Shown here one piece after another: positions 44,518 to 52,965 of a stretch of 64,000 nucleotides of DNA; the stretch's first letter is position 1; each line of letters opens with the position of its first letter. The notes beneath the pieces are model-generated. The model was given only the letters and a program-made list of their open reading frames with translations. It was not told the origin of the DNA and ran no database searches. This stretch comes from Variovorax gossypii (lineage in GTDB: Bacteria; Pseudomonadota; Gammaproteobacteria; Burkholderiales; Burkholderiaceae_C), in contig NZ_RXOE01000001.1 of assembly GCF_003965815.1 (NCBI RefSeq), positions 1,302,001-1,366,000 of the forward strand. The letters are read 5' to 3'. The translations under genes and the position numbers were made by a program.

Positions 44518-44546
44518 AGGGTAAACCCTATTCGATAAAAAAGAAT
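44518..44546. promoter_or_regulatory. Candidate operators of the tandem-HTH LysR regulator
   Basis: Two short dyads sit side by side between the regulator (44502) and ligJ (44646): AGGGT-AA-ACCCT (44518-44529) and ATTC-N9-GAAT (44530-44546), the latter spanning an A-run. The second fits the LysR T-N11-A rule. Two sites would suit a protein with two HTH units, but that link is inference. Confidence 0.45.
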
Positions 44547-44645
44547 GATGGCAGCGCAACGCTAACTCACGCCACGCGGGGCCGCCGCGGCGCAGACTTC
44601 TCCCATGCTTGAAGCATCCCCTGCACACCACCCGGAGCGCCGCGC

Positions 44646-45674
44646 ATGATCATCGACTGTCACGGCCACTACACCACCGCGCCCAAGTCCCTGGAGGCCT
44701 GGCGCAACCGGCAGATCGCCGCCATCCAGGACCCGTCGGCCAGGCCAAAAGTGTCGGAGCTGAAGATCAGCGACGACGAGCTGCGCGAGTCCATCGAGAC
44801 CAATCAGCTGCGGCTGATGAAGGAGCGCGGCAGCGACCTCACCATCTTCAGCCCGCGCGCGAGCTTCATGGCGCACCACATCGGCGACTTCGAGGTGTCG
44901 TCGACCTGGGCCGCCATCTGCAACGAGCTGTGCCATCGCGTGAGTCAGCTCTTTCCCGATCACTTCATCGGCGCGGCCATGCTGCCGCAGTCGCCCGGCG
45001 TCGATCCGGCCAGCTGCATTCCCGAGCTCGAGCGCTGCGTGAACGAATACGGCTTCGTGGGCATCAACCTCAACCCCGACCCATCGGGCGGCCACTGGAC
45101 CAGCCCGCCGCTGTCGGACCGGCACTGGTATCCGATCTACGAAAAGATGGTGGAGCTGGACATTCCCGCCATGGTGCACGTGAGCACGAGCTGCAACGCC
45201 TGTTTCCACACCACCGGCGCGCACTACCTGAACGCAGACACCACGGCCTTCATGCAGTGCCTCACCTCGGACCTGTTCAAGGACTTCCCGACGCTGCGCT
45301 TCGTCATCCCGCACGGCGGCGGCGCGGTGCCCTACCACTGGGGCCGCTTCCGGGGCCTGGCGCAGGAGATGAAGAAGCCGCTGCTGAAGGACCACCTGCT
45401 CAACAACATCTTCTTCGACACCTGCGTGTACCACCAGCCGGGCATCGACCTGCTCACGCGCGTGATCCCGGTCGACAACGTGCTCTTCGCCAGCGAAATG
45501 ATCGGCGCGGTGCGCGGCATCGACCCCGAGACCGGCTTCAACTACGACGACACGCGCCGCTACATCGACGCCACGCCGATGCTCGACGACAAGGCGCGCC
45601 ACCAGATCTACGAAGGCAACGCGCGCCGCGTGTATCCGCGGCTGGACCGCGCACTCAAGCAACGAGGACTCTGA
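44646..45674 (+). CDS. ligJ: 4-oxalomesaconate hydratase, amidohydrolase (LigJ) type
   Basis: A 342-residue metal hydrolase-fold enzyme of the LigJ type (about 341 residues), which hydrates 4-oxalomesaconate to 4-carboxy-4-hydroxy-2-oxoadipate in the protocatechuate 4,5-cleavage and gallate routes. It starts MIIDCHGHYTTAPKSLEAWR (HxH metal site) and has AMVHVSTSCNACFHTTGAHYLNADTTAF, LRFVIPHGGGAVPYHWGRFRGL and NVLFASEMIGAVRGIDPETG. Pseudomonas putida GalB does the same step with an unrelated PIG-L-type fold, so this cluster is of the Sphingomonas/Comamonas kind. It leads the operon; ligK follows after 6 bases. Confidence 0.92.
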   Translation: MIIDCHGHYTTAPKSLEAWRNRQIAAIQDPSARPKVSELKISDDELRESIETNQLRLMKERGSDLTIFSPRASFMAHHIGDFEVSSTWAAICNELCHRVSQLFPDHFIGAAMLPQSPGVDPASCIPELERCVNEYGFVGINLNPDPSGGHWTSPPLSDRHWYPIYEKMVELDIPAMVHVSTSCNACFHTTGAHYLNADTTAFMQCLTSDLFKDFPTLRFVIPHGGGAVPYHWGRFRGLAQEMKKPLLKDHLLNNIFFDTCVYHQPGIDLLTRVIPVDNVLFASEMIGAVRGIDPETGFNYDDTRRYIDATPMLDDKARHQIYEGNARRVYPRLDRALKQRGL

Positions 45675-45680
45675 AAGAAC

Positions 45681-46382
45681 ATGTCTGCCACTCCCCTCCC
45701 CCAGGAACTCGGCGTAGTGCACCGCAACGTGGTGCGCGCCGATGCCGCCGCCGTCGAGAAGCTCTCGCGCTTCGGCGTCTCCACCGTGCACGAGGCGCTG
45801 GGCCGCCTCGGCCTGATGGCACCGCGCATCCGCCCCATCCACCCCGAGGCGCGCATGTGCGGCACCGCCGTCACCGTGCTGCTGCAGCCCGGCGACAACT
45901 GGATGCTGCACGTGGCCGCGGAGCAGATCCAGCCCGGCGACGTGGTGGTTGCCGCCTGCACCGCCGACAGCACCGACGGCTTCTTCGGCGACCTGCTCGC
46001 CACGTCGTTCAAGGCGCGCGGCTGCAAGGGCCTGGTGATCGACGGCGGCGTGCGCGACGTGCGCGACCTCATCGCCTTGGACTTCCCGGTGTTCAGCCGC
46101 GCCATCCACTCCAAGGGAACGATCAAGGCCACGCTGGGCTCGGTCAACGTGCCGGTGGTCTGCGCCGGCGCGCTGGTGCAGCCGGGCGACGTGGTGGTGG
46201 CGGACATCGACGGCGTGGTGGTCGTGCCCGCGCAGCTCGCGGCGCGCGTGGCCGATGCCGCCGAGGCGCGCGAAGCCAACGAAGCCGGCAAGCGCGCCCG
46301 CTTCGCGGCCGGCGAGCTGGGGCTGGACATGTACGGCATGCGCGAGCCGCTGGCCAAGGCCGGCCTGCGCTACGTGGACTAG
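45681..46382 (+). CDS. ligK: 4-carboxy-4-hydroxy-2-oxoadipate aldolase
   Basis: A 233-residue class II aldolase of the HMG/CHA (RraA-like) family. It splits 4-carboxy-4-hydroxy-2-oxoadipate into pyruvate and oxaloacetate, the last step of the gallate and protocatechuate meta routes, and often decarboxylates oxaloacetate too. Landmarks are [81 protein letters not shown] (metal-binding Asp and catalytic Arg in DGGVRD) and [16 protein letters not shown]. It is the second gene of the operon, 39 bases before the MFS gene. Confidence 0.93.
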   Translation: MSATPLPQELGVVHRNVVRADAAAVEKLSRFGVSTVHEALGRLGLMAPRIRPIHPEARMCGTAVTVLLQPGDNWMLHVAAEQIQPGDVVVAACTADSTDGFFGDLLATSFKARGCKGLVIDGGVRDVRDLIALDFPVFSRAIHSKGTIKATLGSVNVPVVCAGALVQPGDVVVADIDGVVVVPAQLAARVADAAEAREANEAGKRARFAAGELGLDMYGMREPLAKAGLRYVD

Positions 46383-46421
46383 ACCGGGACCGCCTGTTCA
46401 GAACAACGAGAGACAACAGCA

Positions 46422-47777
46422 ATGAACAACCCGGCCCGTATCGACGTCAAGGCCTTCATCGACGAACGCCCCATGAGCGCCATGCAGTGGCTGCTGCTGG
46501 TGCTGTGCTTCCTCGTGGTCGCGGCCGACGGCATGGACGTCGCGATCATGGGCTTCCTCGCGCCCTCCATCCTGCAGGAATGGGGCGTGTCGCGCGCCGC
46601 CTTCGGCCTCGTGATGAGCGCCGCGCCCATCGGGCTGGTTTTCGGCGCGCTCGTGGCCGGCCCCGCATCGGACCGGCTGGGCCGCAAGACCGTGCTGACG
46701 GCTTCGGTGTTCCTGTTCGGCGTGTTCACGGTCGCCACCGCGTTCGCGCAGGACCTGACGCAGATGGCTGCGCTGCGCTTCCTCACCGGCCTGGGCCTGG
46801 GCGCGGCGATGCCCAACACCACCACGCTGCTGTCGGAATACGTGCCGCAGCGCTCCCGCTCGCTGCTGATCGCGGTGATGTTCACCGGTTTCAACCTGGG
46901 CTCGGGCGTGGTGGGCTTCGCGGCCGCGTGGCTCATTCCGCACTTCGGCTGGCGCTCGGTGCTGGTGATGGGCGGCGCGCTGCCGCTGGTGCTCGTGCCC
47001 CTGCTGCTGGCGCTGCTGCCCGAGTCGGCCCGCTTCATGGTCGTGCGCCGGCAGCCGGCCGAGCGCATCGCCGCCGTGCTGGGCCGCATCTGCCGCACCG
47101 TGTTTCCGGCCGGCACAACCTTCATCGCGACGGAGCCACCGGTCGCGGCGAAGAAGCCCATCGGCGTGCTGTTCTCGCGCGGCTACGGGCTGATGACTCT
47201 GGCGCTGTGGGCCACCTACTTCATGGGCCTGCTCGTCATCTACCTGCTGACGGGCTGGCTGCCCACGCTCATCAAGGACGCGGGCCTGCCCATCGAGACC
47301 GCCGCGACCGTGACCGCGATGTTCCAGATCGGTGGAACGGTCGGCGCCATCCTCGTCGGCTGGACGATGGACCGCGTGGCGCCGACACGCGTCATCGCCG
47401 CGGCCTATGCGGCCGGTGCGGTCTGCATCCTCTGCCTAGGCTCGGCCGGTGCGCTGTCGGCATCGCTCGCGCTGCTGGTGGCGCTGGCCGGCTTCTTCAT
47501 GAGCGGCGCACAGACGGGCCTCAATGCCTTCGCACCCGGCTGCTACCCCACCATGGCGCGCGCCACCGGCGTGAGCTGGATGCTGGGCATGGGCCGCTTC
47601 GGCAGCATCGTCGGCTCGATGTTCGGCGGCGTGCTGCTCACCATGGGCTGGGGCTTCGGCGCCATCGTCTCGCTGCTTGCCCTGCCTGCGCTGCTGGCGG
47701 CGGGCGCGGTGCTCGGCGCCCGGGCCGCCGAAGCCGACGACGACTCCGCCGGCAAGCCCGAACTGGCGCGGGGCTGA
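46422..47777 (+). CDS. MFS aromatic acid:H+ symporter (AAHS family)
   Basis: A 451-residue, 12-helix major facilitator protein. Helix 1 carries DGMDVAIMGFLAPSILQEWG, the DGxD motif of PcaK/GalT-type importers; the loop 2-3 signature is GPASDRLGRKTVLTAS. Loop 8-9 has GWTMDRVAPTRVIA. PcaK-like members bring 4-hydroxybenzoate, protocatechuate or gallate in with protons and can act in chemotaxis. Its place between ligK and the ring-cleavage dioxygenase gene points to gallate or protocatechuate as substrate. Confidence 0.92.
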   Translation: MNNPARIDVKAFIDERPMSAMQWLLLVLCFLVVAADGMDVAIMGFLAPSILQEWGVSRAAFGLVMSAAPIGLVFGALVAGPASDRLGRKTVLTASVFLFGVFTVATAFAQDLTQMAALRFLTGLGLGAAMPNTTTLLSEYVPQRSRSLLIAVMFTGFNLGSGVVGFAAAWLIPHFGWRSVLVMGGALPLVLVPLLLALLPESARFMVVRRQPAERIAAVLGRICRTVFPAGTTFIATEPPVAAKKPIGVLFSRGYGLMTLALWATYFMGLLVIYLLTGWLPTLIKDAGLPIETAATVTAMFQIGGTVGAILVGWTMDRVAPTRVIAAAYAAGAVCILCLGSAGALSASLALLVALAGFFMSGAQTGLNAFAPGCYPTMARATGVSWMLGMGRFGSIVGSMFGGVLLTMGWGFGAIVSLLALPALLAAGAVLGARAAEADDDSAGKPELARG

Positions 47778-47850
47778 ACCCGCATGCCGGCTCCTTTCCT
47801 CTCACCTTCTCCCTTCATCGCGCCGCACAGGGCGCAGGAGTAACCCCAAC

Positions 47851-49155
47851 ATGGCCCAGATCATCGGCGCCGTCGCCTGCTCGCACACCCCCACCATCGG
47901 CTTCGCCTTCGACAAGAACAAGCAGGACGACCCGGTGTGGGCCCCCATCTTCGAGGCCTTCGCGCCGGTGCGGCAGTGGCTGGCCGAGAAAAAGCCCGAC
48001 GCGCTCTTCTTCATCTACAACGACCACGTCAGCTCCTTCTTCTTCGACCACTACTCGGCCTTCTCGCTGGGCGTGGGCGAGCGGCACGAGGTGGCCGACG
48101 AAGGCGGCGGCGCGCGCGACCTGCCGGCCCTGGCCGGCCATCCGGCGCTGGCGCGGCACATCGGCCGCTCGCTGGTGGCCGACGAGTTCGACATGTCCTT
48201 CTTCCAGGACCGCGCGCTCGACCACGGCGTGTTCTCGCCGCTGTCGCTGCTGTGCCCGCACAAGCCGGCATGGCCGATTCCGGTGATTCCGCTGCAGGTC
48301 GGCGTGCTGCAGTCGCCGGTGCCCTCGGCGCGGCGCTGCTACCGGCTCGGGCAGGCGCTGCGGCGCGCGATCGAGAGCTATCCGGACGACATCAAGGTGG
48401 CCATCGTCGCCACGGGCGGTCTCTCGCACCAGGTGCACGGCGAGCGCGCGGGCTTCAACAACACGGCATGGGACGCGCAGTTTCTCGAACTCATCGAGAA
48501 CGACCCGGTGCGCCTGACCGAGATGACGCAGGCCGAGCTGGCGACGCTGGGCGGCATGGAGGGCGCCGAGGTCATCATGTGGCTGGTGATGCGCGGCGCG
48601 CTGTCGTCGAACGTGCGCAAGACGCACCAGAGCTACTACCTGCCCTCGATGACGGGCATTGCCACCGCCATCTACGAGAACCTGGCGAGCCCGCCCGTCG
48701 GTGGCGAGGTGGAGCGCCACCGCCAGCGCGTGGCCCAGGAGCTGGCCGGCGTCGAAAGACTGCAGGGCACCTACCCGTTCACGCTGGAGACCAGCGTGCG
48801 CGCCTACCGCCTCAACAAGTTCCTGCACGGCATGACGCGCCCCGCCCATCGCGAGGCGTTCCTTGCCGACGAGGAAGCAGCCTTCGAGGCCGCCGGCCTG
48901 ACGGACAAGGAGCGCGACATGGTGCGCCACCGCGACTGGCGCGCGCTGATCCAGTACGGCGTGATCTTCTTCATGCTGGAGAAGCTGGGCGCGGTGGTGG
49001 GCGTGTCGAACCTGCACATCTACGCCGCGATGCGCGGCCAGTCGCTGGAGGACTTCCAGCAGACCCGCAACGTGCCCGGCGCGCTGTATTCGGTGGCCGG
49101 CAAGGATGCCGCGCCGCAAGCCTGGGACAACGCCGCCGCACCGCAGCCGCGCTGA
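47851..49155 (+). CDS. galA: Gallate-type extradiol dioxygenase, LigB and LigA domains fused
   Basis: A 434-residue ring-cleaving dioxygenase. The N-terminal 280 residues are the LigB (catalytic) domain; residues about 300-420 are a LigA domain (YRLNKFLHGMTRPAHREAFLADEEAAFEAAGLTDKERDMVRHRDWRALIQYGVIFFMLEKL). This fused order and length are those of gallate dioxygenases (GalA 420, DesB 418 residues), while protocatechuate 4,5-dioxygenase has two chains. Fe(II) ligands should be His12, His59 and Glu240; His125 and His193 are near the site. The product is 4-oxalomesaconate. ATG 47851 follows GCAGGAG. Confidence 0.93.
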   Translation: MAQIIGAVACSHTPTIGFAFDKNKQDDPVWAPIFEAFAPVRQWLAEKKPDALFFIYNDHVSSFFFDHYSAFSLGVGERHEVADEGGGARDLPALAGHPALARHIGRSLVADEFDMSFFQDRALDHGVFSPLSLLCPHKPAWPIPVIPLQVGVLQSPVPSARRCYRLGQALRRAIESYPDDIKVAIVATGGLSHQVHGERAGFNNTAWDAQFLELIENDPVRLTEMTQAELATLGGMEGAEVIMWLVMRGALSSNVRKTHQSYYLPSMTGIATAIYENLASPPVGGEVERHRQRVAQELAGVERLQGTYPFTLETSVRAYRLNKFLHGMTRPAHREAFLADEEAAFEAAGLTDKERDMVRHRDWRALIQYGVIFFMLEKLGAVVGVSNLHIYAAMRGQSLEDFQQTRNVPGALYSVAGKDAAPQAWDNAAAPQPR

Positions 49156-49190
49156 GCCCGCCCCCGATTTCGATTCCGGAGACAAAGAAG

Positions 49191-50177
49191 ATGACGAGAA
49201 CCCTGCTTTCCCGGCGCCTTGCGCTGGGCATGGCCGCACTGATCGCGTTCGGCCAGTTCGGCACGGCCGGCGCAGCCGACGCCTTTCCCTCGAAGCCCCT
49301 GAAGATCCTGGTGGGCTACAGCGCCGGCGGCGCGGTCGATGCCATCGCCCGCTCGGTGGGCCAGCGCATGTCGGCCATCCTCGGCCAGCCGGTGGTGGTC
49401 GAGAACAAGCCGGGTGCCGGCACGAACATCGCGATCAAGTCGGTCATCACCAGCGCGCCCGACGGCTACACGCTGCTGCTGGCCGCCAATGCGCTGGCGG
49501 TGAACCCCTCGCTGTTCCAGCCCGCGCCCTACGACCTGGAGCGCGAGCTCACGCCCATCGCCTCGGTCGGCCGTGTGCCGGTGGTGTTCACGGTGCGCGA
49601 GGAATCGCCGATCAGGACGCTGCAGGAGCTGGTCGCGGCAGCCAAGGCCAAGCCAGGCGGCGTGACGGTCGCCACGCCCGGCAACGGCTCCACGCCGCAT
49701 CTCGCGATGGAGCTGTTCCAGCACACCGCTGGACTGCAGCTTCGGCACGTGCCCTACAAGGGCGGCGCGCAGGCGCTCACCGACGTGCTCGGCGGCCACG
49801 TCGAAGTGGTGGCGGTCAACGCGCTCGAGGCGCTGCCGCTGGCCAAGTCCGGCAAGCTGCGTGTGCTGGCGGTGATGAGCGCCGAGCGCTCCGCCGTGCT
49901 GCCGGGCGTGCCGACCGTCGCGGAGTCGGGCTATCCGGGCTTCGAGGCCAGCGTCTGGTACGGCTTCGTCGGGCCGGCCGGGCTGCCCAAGCCGGTGGTC
50001 GAGAAGCTGCACGACGCGGTGCAGAAGGCCATCGACTCGCCCGAGGTGCGCAACCAGCTCGCGGCGGCGGGCGGCGTTCCGCTGCCGGGGCCGACGGCGC
50101 AGTTCGACAGGCTGCTCAAGGCCGACGTGGCGCGCTACGGCAAGCTGATCCGAGAAGCCGGCATCAAGCCCGATTGA
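49191..50177 (+). CDS. Bug/TctC-type receptor
   Basis: A 328-residue periplasmic receptor: signal MTRTLLSRRLALGMAALIAFGQFGTAGAADA, then FPSKPLKILVGYSAGGAVDAIARSVGQRMSAILGQPVVVENKPGAGTNIAIKSVITSAPDGYTLLL, the family's first lobe, and WYGFVGPAGLPKPVVEKLHDAV in the second. It follows the dioxygenase gene by 35 bases, so it is probably in the gallate operon and may bind a related tri- or dicarboxylate for an unlinked TctAB carrier or for a sensor. It is the first of two Bug genes in a row. Confidence 0.92.
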   Translation: MTRTLLSRRLALGMAALIAFGQFGTAGAADAFPSKPLKILVGYSAGGAVDAIARSVGQRMSAILGQPVVVENKPGAGTNIAIKSVITSAPDGYTLLLAANALAVNPSLFQPAPYDLERELTPIASVGRVPVVFTVREESPIRTLQELVAAAKAKPGGVTVATPGNGSTPHLAMELFQHTAGLQLRHVPYKGGAQALTDVLGGHVEVVAVNALEALPLAKSGKLRVLAVMSAERSAVLPGVPTVAESGYPGFEASVWYGFVGPAGLPKPVVEKLHDAVQKAIDSPEVRNQLAAAGGVPLPGPTAQFDRLLKADVARYGKLIREAGIKPD

Positions 50178-50188
50178 GGACGAAGGCC

Positions 50189-51181
50189 ATGACCACAGGC
50201 ATCACCCGTCGCCAGGCCCTCGTCGCGGCCACGGCCCTGCTTCCGGCAAGCCGCGCCGCCATGGCGCAGCAGGCCTATCCCGCCAAGCCGATCCGCATGG
50301 TCATTCCCTTCACGCCCGGCGGGTCCACCGACGTGCTCGGGCGAGCCATCGGCATCGAGCTGGGCCGTGCATGGCACCAGCCGGTGGTTGTCGACAACCT
50401 GCCCGGCGCGGGCGGCTCCATCGGCGCGGACAAGGTGGCGAAGTCGCCCGCGGACGGCTACACGCTGCTGATGGGGCACATCGGCACGCTGGCGATCAAC
50501 CCTTCGCTGTACCCGAAGCTCGACTACGACCCGGTGCGCAGCTTCGCGCCGGTGGCCTGGGTGGCGCGCGTGCCCAACGTGCTGGTGGTGCACGCCTCGG
50601 TGCCGGCGCGTTCGCTGGCCGAGCTGGTCGCGCTGGCGAAGACGCGTCCGGGCCAGCTGGCCTTCGGATCGGGCGGCAACGGCAGCGCGGCACACATCGC
50701 CACCGAATACCTCAAGCTGCAGACGGGCGCCTCGTTCATGCACGTGCCGTACCGGGGCACGGCGCCGGCCGTCACCGACCTGCTGGCGGGCCAGCTGCAG
50801 CTGCTCTTCACCGGTGCGCCCGCGCTGCTGCCGCACATCAAGGCCGGCAAGCTGCGCGCGCTGGCGGTATCGAGCCCGAAACGCATCGCGCTGCTGCCCG
50901 ACGTGCCGACGGTGGCGGAAAGCGGCGTGCCCGGCACCAAGGACTTCGAGGCCGACCAGTGGTACGGCGTGGTCGCGCCGGCCGGAACTCCGGCGGACAT
51001 CGTCGCCATGCTGAACAGGCAGATCAACCAGTCGCTCAATGCGGCGGAGGTTCACGCGCGGCTCGCGGCCGAGGGTGCCGAGCCGACGCCCACCACGCCA
51101 CAGGCCTTCGGCGAGCTGATCGCGAGCGAGATGAAGCGCTGGAACCGCGTGATCAAGACCGCCCGCATCACCGTCGACTGA
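50189..51181 (+). CDS. Bug/TctC-type receptor
   Basis: A 330-residue receptor. The N terminus TGITRRQALVAATALLPASRAAMAQQA is a twin-arginine-style signal, unlike the Sec-type signal of the previous gene. The mature part has YPAKPIRMVIPFTPGGSTDVLGRAIGIELGRAWHQPVVVDNLPGAGGSIGADKVAKSPADGYTLLMGHIGTLAINPSLY and YGVVAPAGTPADIVAMLNRQI. The two Bug genes are 11 bases apart yet clearly diverged, so they probably bind different acids. No tctA or tctB lies in this window. Confidence 0.92.
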   Translation: MTTGITRRQALVAATALLPASRAAMAQQAYPAKPIRMVIPFTPGGSTDVLGRAIGIELGRAWHQPVVVDNLPGAGGSIGADKVAKSPADGYTLLMGHIGTLAINPSLYPKLDYDPVRSFAPVAWVARVPNVLVVHASVPARSLAELVALAKTRPGQLAFGSGGNGSAAHIATEYLKLQTGASFMHVPYRGTAPAVTDLLAGQLQLLFTGAPALLPHIKAGKLRALAVSSPKRIALLPDVPTVAESGVPGTKDFEADQWYGVVAPAGTPADIVAMLNRQINQSLNAAEVHARLAAEGAEPTPTTPQAFGELIASEMKRWNRVIKTARITVD

Positions 51182-51204
51182 CATCACGCAGGAACATAAC
51201 GAAC

Positions 51205-52053
51205 ATGAAGCTCTTCGCCCGTCTGCTTCTCGCCATCGTCACCGCGATGCTGCTCGCCGCCTGCGCGCAAGCACCTCAATCGCCGCAATCCCCGCAAGCC
51301 AGGGGCGGCGGCAAGACCGAAGTGCTCTGGCTCGGCCAGTCCGCGTTCCGCATCACCACGCCGGGCGGCAAGGTGATCGTGACCGACCCGTGGCTCAAGC
51401 AGAACTCGCTGACGCCCGCCGAGTACAAGAACCTCGAAGCCTTGGGCAAGGTCGACGTGCTGCTGGTCACGCACGGCCACCTCGACCACTTCGCGGATGC
51501 GCCCGCGCTGGCCCAGCTCAACCAGGTGCCGATGTACGCGCCCGGCGACATGAACCAGACGGTGAGCGTGCTCGGCATCCTGCCGCCCGCCCTGGCGCCG
51601 CGCTTCAACAAGAGCGGCACCATCACCCCGGTGCCGGGCATCAAGGTGACGGCCGTGCACGCCGAGCACTCGTCGATCATCGTGTGGAAGAACCCGGCCA
51701 CCGGCAAGGACGAGGTGCACCCCGGCGGCGAGCCGGTGGGCTACATCATCGAGCTGGAGAACGGCTTCCGCATCTACCACATGGGCGACACCGGACTCTT
51801 CACCGACATGAAGTTCATCGCCGACTACTACAAGCCCGACCTCGTGCTGATGCCCATCGGCGGCCACTTCACGATGGGCCCGACCGACGCGGCCTACGCC
51901 ACGCGCGAATGGCTGCGCCCGCCCGCGGTGATACCGATGCACTATGGCGCCAACCCGCTCGGCAAGGGCACGCCGGACGAGTACATCCGCGCACTGGGCA
52001 GCAGCGGCACGCGCGTGCTGGCGCTGAAGCCCGGCGAGAAAGCCATCTTCTGA
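51205..52053 (+). CDS. UlaG-like metallo-beta-lactamase-fold lipoprotein
   Basis: A 282-residue lipoprotein: lipobox LAAC (Cys20), linker QAPQSPQSPQARGGG, then a metallo-beta-lactamase-fold hydrolase with LWLGQSAFRITTPGGKVIVTDPWLKQN, the metal motif THGHLDH, AVHAEHSS, GDTGLFTDMKFI and LMPIGGHFTMGP. This is the beta-lactamase superfamily 3 (UlaG/YtnP-like) pattern; UlaG opens a lactone of L-ascorbate 6-phosphate. With a lipid anchor it would act in the periplasm, perhaps on a lactone from the same catabolic route. Same-strand neighbours are 23 and 19 bases away. Confidence 0.85.
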   Translation: MKLFARLLLAIVTAMLLAACAQAPQSPQSPQARGGGKTEVLWLGQSAFRITTPGGKVIVTDPWLKQNSLTPAEYKNLEALGKVDVLLVTHGHLDHFADAPALAQLNQVPMYAPGDMNQTVSVLGILPPALAPRFNKSGTITPVPGIKVTAVHAEHSSIIVWKNPATGKDEVHPGGEPVGYIIELENGFRIYHMGDTGLFTDMKFIADYYKPDLVLMPIGGHFTMGPTDAAYATREWLRPPAVIPMHYGANPLGKGTPDEYIRALGSSGTRVLALKPGEKAIF

Positions 52054-52072
52054 AGGAAGGACACGCACGATC

Positions 52073-52963
52073 ATGGGAATCACACTGGGCCTCATCGGCT
52101 ACGGCGAGGTGGGCGGCATCTTCGGACGCGGCCTGCGCGAGAAAGACGGCGTGGACGCCGTCTGGGTCTGGGACAAGCGCTTCGCCGATCCCGCCACCGG
52201 CGCTGCGGCGCGCGCCGCGGCCGAAGGCGACGGGATGAAGGTTGCAGGCGGCATGCAGGAACTGTGCAGCCACGCCGGCCTGCTGGTGTCGGCCGTCACC
52301 GCATCCAGCACGCTCGCCGTGGCTGAGGAGGCCGCGCGCCACGGGCGCAGCGGCAGCCGCTTTCTCGACCTCAACTCGGCATCGCCCGGCACCAAGCAGA
52401 GCGCGGCCGCCGCGCTGGAGGCCGCGGGCGTCGCCTACGTCGAGGCCGGCGTCATGACCTCGGTGCCGCCCTACGGCATTCGCGTGCCGATGCTGCTGGG
52501 CGGCGCGCAGGCCGACGCGCTCGCCGCCACGCTGGCCGGCTGGGGCATGGACGTGCGCGTGGTGAGCGACCGGCTCGGCATCGCCTCGGCGATCAAGATG
52601 AGCCGCAGCATCATGATCAAGGGGCTGGAGGCGCTGGTCATCGAGAGCTACGCCACCGCAAGGCGTTACGGAGTCGAGGAGCACGTGCTGCCGACGCTGA
52701 AGGAGACCTTTCCGCAGATCGACTGGGAAAAGCAAGGCGCCTACTTCTTCAGCCGCGTCGTGCAGCACGGCAAGCGCCGCGCCGAGGAAATGCGCGAGGC
52801 CGCGCAGACAGTTCGCGAAGCCGGCTTCGAGCCGCTGATGACGGCGGCCATCGCCGCCAAGCAGGACTGGGTTGCCGCGCAGGCGCGCGACGGGCTGTTC
52901 GAAGGGCTCGACGCATCGAGCAACTGGCAGGCCTACGCGGACCGGCTCATCGGGCGCAAGTGA
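52073..52963 (+). CDS. NAD(P)-dependent dehydrogenase with DUF1932 domain
   Basis: A 296-residue two-domain protein. The Rossmann part starts GITLGLIGYGEVGGIFGRGLREK (GxGxxG) and has LVSAVTASSTLAVAEEA and FLDLNSASPGTKQSAAAALE, as in 6-phosphogluconate and 3-hydroxyisobutyrate dehydrogenases. The helical C half has IKMSRSIMIKGLEALVIESYATARRYGVEEHVLPTLKETFP, the DUF1932 domain, with the catalytic Lys probably in IKMSRS. It probably oxidises a beta-hydroxyacid or reduces the keto form. The next gene overlaps or abuts its stop. Confidence 0.88.
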   Translation: MGITLGLIGYGEVGGIFGRGLREKDGVDAVWVWDKRFADPATGAAARAAAEGDGMKVAGGMQELCSHAGLLVSAVTASSTLAVAEEAARHGRSGSRFLDLNSASPGTKQSAAAALEAAGVAYVEAGVMTSVPPYGIRVPMLLGGAQADALAATLAGWGMDVRVVSDRLGIASAIKMSRSIMIKGLEALVIESYATARRYGVEEHVLPTLKETFPQIDWEKQGAYFFSRVVQHGKRRAEEMREAAQTVREAGFEPLMTAAIAAKQDWVAAQARDGLFEGLDASSNWQAYADRLIGRK

Positions 52964-52965
52964 GC

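Noticed and set aside
44609..48286. A 1225-residue plus-strand open frame across the gallate operon
   Set aside because: It is a frame-shifted shadow of ligJ, ligK, the MFS gene and the dioxygenase; its composition is Arg/Ala/Gly-rich without motifs.
47851..49155. The dioxygenase as protocatechuate 4,5-dioxygenase (LigAB/PmdAB)
   Set aside because: That enzyme has separate alpha and beta chains; here both domains are one chain in the beta-alpha order typical of gallate dioxygenases. Activity on protocatechuate is not excluded.
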